From positions 242,622 to 306,621 of the forward strand of contig CAJTFX010000003.1 of assembly GCA_910575555.1 (NCBI GenBank): DNA of 64,000 nucleotides, in the 5' to 3' direction. Source of the stretch: Lachnospiraceae bacterium. GTDB lineage: Bacteria > Bacillota > Clostridia > Lachnospirales > Lachnospiraceae. This document shows, piece by piece, positions 58,723 through 64,000 of this stretch. The translations under genes and the position numbers were made by a program. Under the pieces are notes generated by a model, which made no database searches, was not told where the DNA came from, and saw only the letters and a program-made list of their open reading frames with translations. Numbering within the stretch: position 1 is the stretch's first letter; each line of letters begins with the position of its first letter.

Positions 58723-58971
58723 TTATAAAATCTTCCGCAGCTTTTTCCGCAGATGGTCTAGCCTTGTATAGATAGCCCCTGTTGTCAATCCCACAAGCGG
58801 GGCAATTTCCTTTGTGGAATAGCCCTGCATTTTCAGCAGGATGATTTGCAGGGTACGTCTGTCCACCGTAAGCAATGCCCGATACAGAGTTTCGTCCTCA
58901 ATCTCGTCCAGTAAATCAGCAACCGACTTTACCTCGGCATCCCGCTCCCTGTCTGCTATCCCCTCAAGGTA
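58723..58971 (-). pseudogene. Sigma-70-like factor, C-terminal fragment
   Basis: About 82 codons remain, with a region 4 helix-turn-helix (RTLQIILLKMQGYSTKEIAP, then GAIYTRLDHLRKKLRKIL). The frame is closed by TAA just upstream and has no start codon. The N-terminal half (region 2) is missing, which marks a deletion breakpoint near 58971. In intact elements of this kind the sigma factor precedes MobC. Confidence 0.8.
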
Positions 58972-59176
58972 TTAACATGATATTCTATTTCCATTTTGAG
59001 GGCAGGGATTTTCTCTACTGCCCGACAAAAACGATATTCAGTCCCCCTATGATTATTTCTTGCAAAAACATAACATAAACACCCCTTATATTTCTAACTA
59101 TAAAAACAGTGTAAATGAGTAGTGACAACTCTACAGACAAATTCATTGACCCTGTTTAGGTTTATTGCAATTATAG

Positions 59177-60046
59177 TTATTTGTTCGTAAGATAAATGTA
59201 AGCATCCTCCAGCGTTGCTTCACAAGAACTGCATTCTATTTTTGGTGGCGTTTCACTAATTAATTTCATTTGTAATTCGTCCCCTACATACTGCTTCGAT
59301 GAAACATGATATTTTTTTTCCAGTTCCCTTGCAGTCCCTTCATTTTTTGTTTTATAAATCCAAATATGACCTCTTGCCTGTTCCAGTAATTCTTTCATGT
59401 TTCCTGAATAAAGGAATTTCCCATTTTTCATAACTGCAAGCTGATTGCAGGCAGCTACCAAATCTTCCACTACATGTGTGGAAAACAAAACGGTACGCCC
59501 TTCTGAAAAATCAACCAACAGATTTCTGATGCGGATACGTTCTTCAGGGTCTAATCCGGTTGTTGGTTCATCGACAATCAAAAATTCTGGCTCATTTAAA
59601 AGCGCCTGAATAAGACCGACTCTCCGTTTCATACCGCCCGACAATTGTTTCATCTTCTTTCTGCGATGCCCTGACAGGCTTGTCTTTTCAAGATAATATT
59701 TGATGCGTTCCTTATATGTTTGTCTGGGTATACCAGATAAGTCCCCCATATATTCCAGACATTCTTGTACTGACAGGTTTGGATATAAGTCAATCTCCTG
59801 CGGCAGATATCCTATCTTTCTCTGTATTTTTTCAAAATTCCCTTCACTGTAAAGTATTCCATCTAAGGTTACTGTACCACTGGTTGGTGATAACACAGTT
59901 GTAAGCACCCGCATAAGCGTTGTTTTTCCTGCCCCGTTTTCCCCCAGCAGCCCAAAAATTCCCTTTGGGATTTCCAAATCCGCATGATTGATTGCTATCA
60001 CATGATTCCTGAATGTTACTGTTAAATCCTCTATCTTAATTCCCAT
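59177..60046 (-). CDS. ABC transporter ATP-binding protein
   Basis: A 289-residue ATPase with Walker A GENGAGKT, Q-loop LPQEIDLYP, signature LSGGMKRR, Walker B FLIVDEPTTGLD and H-loop FSTHV. A C-terminal extension of about 70 residues resembles BcrA/CcmA-type drug and peptide exporters. GAGG lies 8 nt before the ATG at 60046. Last gene of an operon with two permeases; resembles lantibiotic or bacitracin-type protection transporters. Confidence 0.9.
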   Translation of the reverse strand: MGIKIEDLTVTFRNHVIAINHADLEIPKGIFGLLGENGAGKTTLMRVLTTVLSPTSGTVTLDGILYSEGNFEKIQRKIGYLPQEIDLYPNLSVQECLEYMGDLSGIPRQTYKERIKYYLEKTSLSGHRRKKMKQLSGGMKRRVGLIQALLNEPEFLIVDEPTTGLDPEERIRIRNLLVDFSEGRTVLFSTHVVEDLVAACNQLAVMKNGKFLYSGNMKELLEQARGHIWIYKTKNEGTARELEKKYHVSSKQYVGDELQMKLISETPPKIECSSCEATLEDAYIYLTNK

Positions 60047-60050
60047 AGTC

Positions 60051-60743
60051 TTAACCTCTTTTCTTAATGATTTTAGGCAATACTGCCACTGCCATAATTC
60101 CAATACTAATACAAACAACTTTCCCATATATCCAGCTAAAATCACTGATGTCCTCTAATTTTCTGAAAGAATAGGAAAACAAGTTCCATGCACCAAAGAT
60201 TCTGTTACCGATGCTGGAATTTGTAATCAGCCACAGCACCATGCAGCTTCCGATTCCAACCCACATATTCCGAAACAGGCAGGAAATCAGATTTGATAAA
60301 AGCCCCCAGAAGCCAAGCGTGACAGCAATAGCGGCAAAATATACAAAGAACTGGCATATTTCATTTTCTATACCACCTTGCCCCATTCCATTTATGTTTG
60401 GATTTTGGAATAGAAAAAACAATCCATATCCAATGACTGCGACAGCCAGTAAGAACATTTCCTGTATCACAACCCGTCTGTAAATAGAATTTATTCTCTT
60501 TTTCATGGGGCATAGCCGCCAGATTTCCGATCGCTTGCTGGCAATTTCCTGCGTATAGGTATCTGCACAGAATGTGAAAGCAAGGATTGCCATTGGGGCT
60601 TCTAATGCAATTCCTATTTCATCAGAATAAGTTATCCCTCTGACAAGGCTTAAGATTACGACAAAAAATACTGCATAAGCTTGCTTTTGGAATGTCAGGG
60701 AGATTTTCATTTCACGCTTCAATATACCCGCCTCCTTTTCCAT
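60051..60743 (-). CDS. ABC transporter permease, small subunit
   Basis: A 230-residue membrane protein with about six hydrophobic segments. The cytosolic N-terminus (ILKREMKISLTFQKQAY) is typical of ABC-2 permeases. It overlaps the preceding permease gene by 25 nt and ends 4 nt before the ATPase start, so translation is coupled. Specificity unknown. Confidence 0.8.
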   Translation of the reverse strand: MEKEAGILKREMKISLTFQKQAYAVFFVVILSLVRGITYSDEIGIALEAPMAILAFTFCADTYTQEIASKRSEIWRLCPMKKRINSIYRRVVIQEMFLLAVAVIGYGLFFLFQNPNINGMGQGGIENEICQFFVYFAAIAVTLGFWGLLSNLISCLFRNMWVGIGSCMVLWLITNSSIGNRIFGAWNLFSYSFRKLEDISDFSWIYGKVVCISIGIMAVAVLPKIIKKRG

Positions 60744-61783
60744 ATCTGCATTGAGAGAAAGATGATACAGATTGCGGCTAAGATGAGGAAACTCTGATTC
60801 AGCAATGCCATTGGCGGAGGGGCAGTATCAAAAAAACCTCCTGGGAACCGCACCATAATCGCTAACGGTCTGCCATAATATCCATAAATGCCTTCCGCAT
60901 TCCTGCTTCCCATATTGGAATACACGATATAAAGAAACAAAAGCGGCACTGCTGGCAGCGGGCTTTTAAACAGCAATGAAATCAGGCTGTAAACGCTTAC
61001 AATCATCAGCATATTTGGCAGAATATATAAAACGCTTGCCAATAAAAAGTCCATCAAATGAACTTCAAAACTGCTGTTTCTCGTTGATACAAGGCAAATA
61101 CCAAAAAATATAAGATTTAAGGCCGCACATATTATCAGGCAGACTAAAAAACCGCCTCCCACCTTGCCAGATAGATATTTTCCTGCGCTGACAGGCTTTG
61201 TATGAAGAAGCTCATAGGTATTTCTCCTCGTATCCTGCATAAATAAAACAGATAATAAAACGGTTGCGAAAAATCCCATAAACAGTCCTGCAAAATCAGC
61301 AAATTTTCTGGAAAAGTAGTACGAAAATGCCCTGTTTTCCAGTTTCTCTGAAATATAAGAATTGATTTCTTCACGGGTTCCTTTATGGTAGGCTGTATTC
61401 TCATACTCATAATATGAATTGTAGAATCCATACCCTTCCAGATGGGCGCAGGCTGTCTTAACATCCATTCCTTTCATTTCCTCAATCACAGATTGCGCCT
61501 TCTCATCGTCCATCTCAAATTCGGAAGTTAAGACCTCCTGTATCCGTTCTTCCCACTTTTCCCGCCGTAGCTCTTTCTCCGTCGGCACATATCCGTCAAA
61601 AACATCTCCATCCCGATAGCTTTGCGGATAGTCATTCACAATGGTTTCCCCTTCCCTGAGATAATGGATGTTCAGATAGGGGCTTACATTTTGAAATACC
61701 ATAAAAACACCAATAACGATGCCAAGCCAGAGCAGAGGGTTCTTCATATAATTTTTTACCTCTCTTTTCAAAATTGACCGCAT
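60719..61783 (-). CDS. ABC transporter permease, large subunit
   Basis: A 354-residue ABC-2-type permease. One N-terminal helix is followed by a large extracytoplasmic loop (about 40-170) and then about five helices. GAGG is 7 nt before the ATG at 61783; an upstream frame of 31 codons lacks a ribosome-binding site. Large first loops occur in peptide-sensing or peptide-expelling transporters. Confidence 0.82.
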   Translation of the reverse strand: MRSILKREVKNYMKNPLLWLGIVIGVFMVFQNVSPYLNIHYLREGETIVNDYPQSYRDGDVFDGYVPTEKELRREKWEERIQEVLTSEFEMDDEKAQSVIEEMKGMDVKTACAHLEGYGFYNSYYEYENTAYHKGTREEINSYISEKLENRAFSYYFSRKFADFAGLFMGFFATVLLSVLFMQDTRRNTYELLHTKPVSAGKYLSGKVGGGFLVCLIICAALNLIFFGICLVSTRNSSFEVHLMDFLLASVLYILPNMLMIVSVYSLISLLFKSPLPAVPLLFLYIVYSNMGSRNAEGIYGYYGRPLAIMVRFPGGFFDTAPPPMALLNQSFLILAAICIIFLSMQIWKRRRVY

Positions 61784-61868
61784 AACTTTGCCTCCTTCAT
61801 TTTTTAGTGATTCTATTGTAAAAGAAAAATCACAACAAAAAGACAATAAAAGTAAAACGCCGGATTGC

Positions 61869-63050
61869 TTACGCAATCCGACGGAACATTGCTGTCACCA
61901 CAGCCCCTCTCTGTTCATCATTTCCTAAAACTAATTTTCCTCCATGTTTTTCACAATACAGCCTGCTGATATACATTCCCAGCCCCGCATGTTTCAGGCT
62001 GTCTTTTACATTCTGCCCATAGAACGCCTCCGTAATTTTTTCTGCATCTTCCCGAAAACCATCGCCGTCATCCATGACACAGATACTTAATTTTTCATAT
62101 CCAGCCTTTACCATAATTATAATCTGCCGTTTCCCATGACGCAGGGCATTCGACAGAAGATTTTCCGTTACTTCTAAAATAATTTCCTTATCCCCGTAAA
62201 ATTCTTCCTTTGATTCAGACACTTGTAACATACATTGTTTCCCATACTCTTTTTCCAAAATGGCAAGTTCTCCCTGAATATCCTTCTCTAATTGTCTGGA
62301 AGAAATATTCTCTGGGGTCAACCGCCGATTTTCTAAACTGCTCAATTTCCGCATTGTTTCTACAAAGGCATCCATACGTTCAATCTGGCGTCCGCTCTCT
62401 GACAGCATTTCCATTGCCTGTTCCATATCTATATCTTCGCTTGGCAGATATTCCATCAGCATTTCCTGATACCCTTTCAAAACGGACAATGGGGCGCGTA
62501 TATCGTGCGAAATAGCCGCCCGCAGCATCTTTTCCTCCTCAACCGTCCGCCATAATGCCTGATTATTTCTGGCAAGCTGTTCCCGCATCTTCTCAAACTC
62601 CCTGCAAAGTTCGCCCATCTCGTCCTTATTCTCAAAGGAAATGCAAAAATCCAAATGATTCTCGGCAATCTTTTTTGATGCCTGTACCAGTTCTTCCATC
62701 GGCTTTCTTAACTTGTTTTGGTAAAAGAGGAAAACTCCCACGCAGCTTCCTGCTATAGATAATATCAGCACGGCATAAGTCTGTAAAAAATCGCAAAGCT
62801 CTGACACAAAATAGTCTGACTGTGTCATCTCATAAGGACTTGGCCTTGGAATATCCGCCACATAATAAGGCCCTTCATTTTCTACTGCTTCAAAATATGC
62901 TTCTTCATCCACATAATTCCACCAGATATGCATTTGTGTCCGTTCGGCAATTCTGGCAATAACTGCCGAAATAAGGAAACCGCAAAATAAGGCAGCCGCC
63001 ATATATAAAAAAATTGTTTTTCTTACGGAAAGATTTCTTATTTTATCCAT
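61869..63050 (-). CDS. Sensor histidine kinase
   Basis: About 393 residues with two transmembrane helices flanking an external loop of about 80 residues, a HAMP region (KLRKPMEELVQASKKIAENH), an H-box with phosphorylated His (ISHDIRAPLSVLKG), an N-box (VTENLLSNALRHG) and a G-box (GDGFREDAEKI). It overlaps the regulator gene by 13 nt. Probably senses an envelope-acting compound and controls the adjacent ABC operon. Confidence 0.9.
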   Translation of the reverse strand: MDKIRNLSVRKTIFLYMAAALFCGFLISAVIARIAERTQMHIWWNYVDEEAYFEAVENEGPYYVADIPRPSPYEMTQSDYFVSELCDFLQTYAVLILSIAGSCVGVFLFYQNKLRKPMEELVQASKKIAENHLDFCISFENKDEMGELCREFEKMREQLARNNQALWRTVEEEKMLRAAISHDIRAPLSVLKGYQEMLMEYLPSEDIDMEQAMEMLSESGRQIERMDAFVETMRKLSSLENRRLTPENISSRQLEKDIQGELAILEKEYGKQCMLQVSESKEEFYGDKEIILEVTENLLSNALRHGKRQIIIMVKAGYEKLSICVMDDGDGFREDAEKITEAFYGQNVKDSLKHAGLGMYISRLYCEKHGGKLVLGNDEQRGAVVTAMFRRIA

Positions 63051-63712
63051 CGGTATCCCATCCCCCATATGGTTTCAATATATTCTGTTTCTGTAAATTG
63101 CTGGAACTTTTTTCTGATTCGGCGGATTAGTTCTGTAATTACCCTGCTGTCACCTTCTGCATCATATCCGCAGACCTTCTCGTAAATCCTGTCTTTATCA
63201 AAGACCATCCCTGGATTCATGGACAAAAATTCAATAATTCCATATTCTAATCTTGTCAGTTCCAGATAATCTGTGTGAATCTGCACGGTCTTTGCATTAT
63301 AATCAATAGACAGTTCTCCTTGAAAGCAGTATTCTGTCTTTTCTTTGCGCCGTGCTTCCCGTTTCAGGTGCGCCGTAATCCTTGCATCAAGCTCTTTCAG
63401 GCTAAACGGCTTTAAAATGTAGTCGTCGCCTCCTGAAGAAAGCCCATTTATAACGTCTTGTTCGTCTACCCGTGCGGTCAGAAACAGAATCGGGCAGGCT
63501 ACTTTATCCCGTACCCTCCTGCATACCTCTATCCCATCAATGTTCGGCATATTTACATCCAGTAATATAATATCTGGCTGTAGCTTTATTTTATTTAACC
63601 CTTCCAATCCATTCTCTGCCGTAATGATTTCATACTTTTTAATTTCCAGAAATTTTTTCAGCATTTTAAGGAGTTCGGTATCATCATCAATAATTAATAT
63701 CTTATAAGCCAT
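63038..63712 (-). CDS. OmpR-family response regulator
   Basis: A 224-residue regulator. The receiver domain has acidic pocket IDDD, phosphoacceptor Asp in ILLDVNMP (about residue 52) and conserved Lys in ILKPFSL. The C-terminal winged helix ends ETIWGMGYRWIK. AAGGAG precedes the ATG. Upstream of, and co-transcribed with, the histidine kinase. Confidence 0.92.
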   Translation of the reverse strand: MAYKILIIDDDTELLKMLKKFLEIKKYEIITAENGLEGLNKIKLQPDIILLDVNMPNIDGIEVCRRVRDKVACPILFLTARVDEQDVINGLSSGGDDYILKPFSLKELDARITAHLKREARRKEKTEYCFQGELSIDYNAKTVQIHTDYLELTRLEYGIIEFLSMNPGMVFDKDRIYEKVCGYDAEGDSRVITELIRRIRKKFQQFTETEYIETIWGMGYRWIK

Positions 63713-64000
63713 TTCTGCTCCTTTTCCTTGATATGATTGTCTTTCTGGTTTGTTTTCCTATCATGTGCATAAATTATCAACAATTAGGATGTCCCTTTGC
63801 CAGTCAACATATAAAATTAATTATACTACACAAATCACAACAAATACACAACGAACACTTTGTTTTCAGCTCTGACGCTTAAATTAATATTTGCTCTCTT
63901 AGGGCAGCTTGGATTCAATCTTATAGACTAAACTGTCAATACGTTCCTATTTTGAACCATAAAATCCCTGTGCCCTGCTTTTTTCTTTTTTACTTTTCAC
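63713..64000. other. AT-rich upstream region of the two-component operon
   Basis: Contains no gene that I can support. A minus-strand TATAAT near 63820-63826 may be the promoter of the response regulator, without a clear -35 box. Confidence 0.3.

Larger units (their letters stand above)
54241..64000. mobile_element. Decaying integrative element B with ABC/two-component cargo
   Basis: Gene order recombinase, TnpW, relaxase, MobC, sigma fragment, then ABC transporter and two-component genes matches clostridial integrative elements whose recombinase end is the att side. The recombinase and relaxase each carry one in-frame stop and the sigma gene is truncated, so it is probably immobile. The far end is outside the window and membership of the ABC/two-component block is inferred. 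Confidence 0.45.

Overview
The window looks like a chromosomal segment of a gut Clostridia species, most likely Lachnospiraceae-like. The basis is strong GGAGG ribosome-binding sites, AT-rich spacers between moderately GC-rich genes, and gene families typical of such genomes (selenium/molybdenum purine catabolism, DUF4869, MobC-relaxase-TnpW-serine recombinase elements). The genus cannot be fixed from the sequence alone.

Layout. (1) 1-5.5 kb: two tandem old-yellow-enzyme flavin oxidoreductases (the first cut by the window edge), a divergent AraC regulator, and a two-gene unit (DUF4869 plus a P-loop ATPase with a TOPRIM-like tail) of unknown role. (2) 5.5-21.3 kb: an anaerobic purine/urate catabolism supercluster. 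A leftward operon (ygeX, ygeY, ygeW, carbamate kinase) is divergent from a rightward operon (NCS2 purine permease, ssnA, ygfK, hydantoinase); then come a YheO/DauR-type regulator and a fused, predicted selenium-dependent xanthine dehydrogenase. (3) 21.3-30.6 kb: about 700 bp of interlocking inverted repeats, then a molybdenum cofactor block: a MocA-like nucleotidyltransferase fused to a ModE-like HTH, a MoeA-like protein, XdhC, MoaA (frameshifted at an A10 tract), a MOSC-MogA fusion, ModABC and MoaC. Inferred logic: molybdate uptake and cofactor synthesis feed the xanthine dehydrogenase. Imported purine is opened by the ssnA/ygfK/hydantoinase set, and YgeY/YgeX/YgeW/carbamate kinase turn the fragments into pyruvate, ammonia and ATP. 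(4) 30.6-36.2 kb: Crp/Fnr regulator, MATE pump, MscS channel, a MITE-like inverted repeat, serS and an unknown membrane-anchored protein.

(5) 36.3-48.7 kb: a subtilisin-like S8 peptidase gene broken by a 10,795-bp element. The element carries an AraC regulator, a GH2 beta-galactosidase, a GPH sugar symporter, a small DUF6870-like protein and three consecutive large serine recombinases. Removing positions 36661-47455 restores the peptidase frame exactly across its catalytic Asp region, and the joined element ends give a palindromic attachment site. This is the best candidate for a new mobile system in the window.

(6) 48.65-64 kb: the same peptidase gene is cut again near its 3' end by other mobile DNA. 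First comes a mobilizable element (relaxase, MobC, Rpn-type nuclease, small regulators, oriT-like hairpins). Then comes a second, decaying one: a recombinase with an in-frame TGA, TnpW, a relaxase with an in-frame TAG, MobC and a truncated sigma factor. Its neighbours are a two-component system and an ABC transporter with two permeases, resembling peptide-antibiotic sensing and immunity loci. No rRNA, tRNA or CRISPR array was seen.
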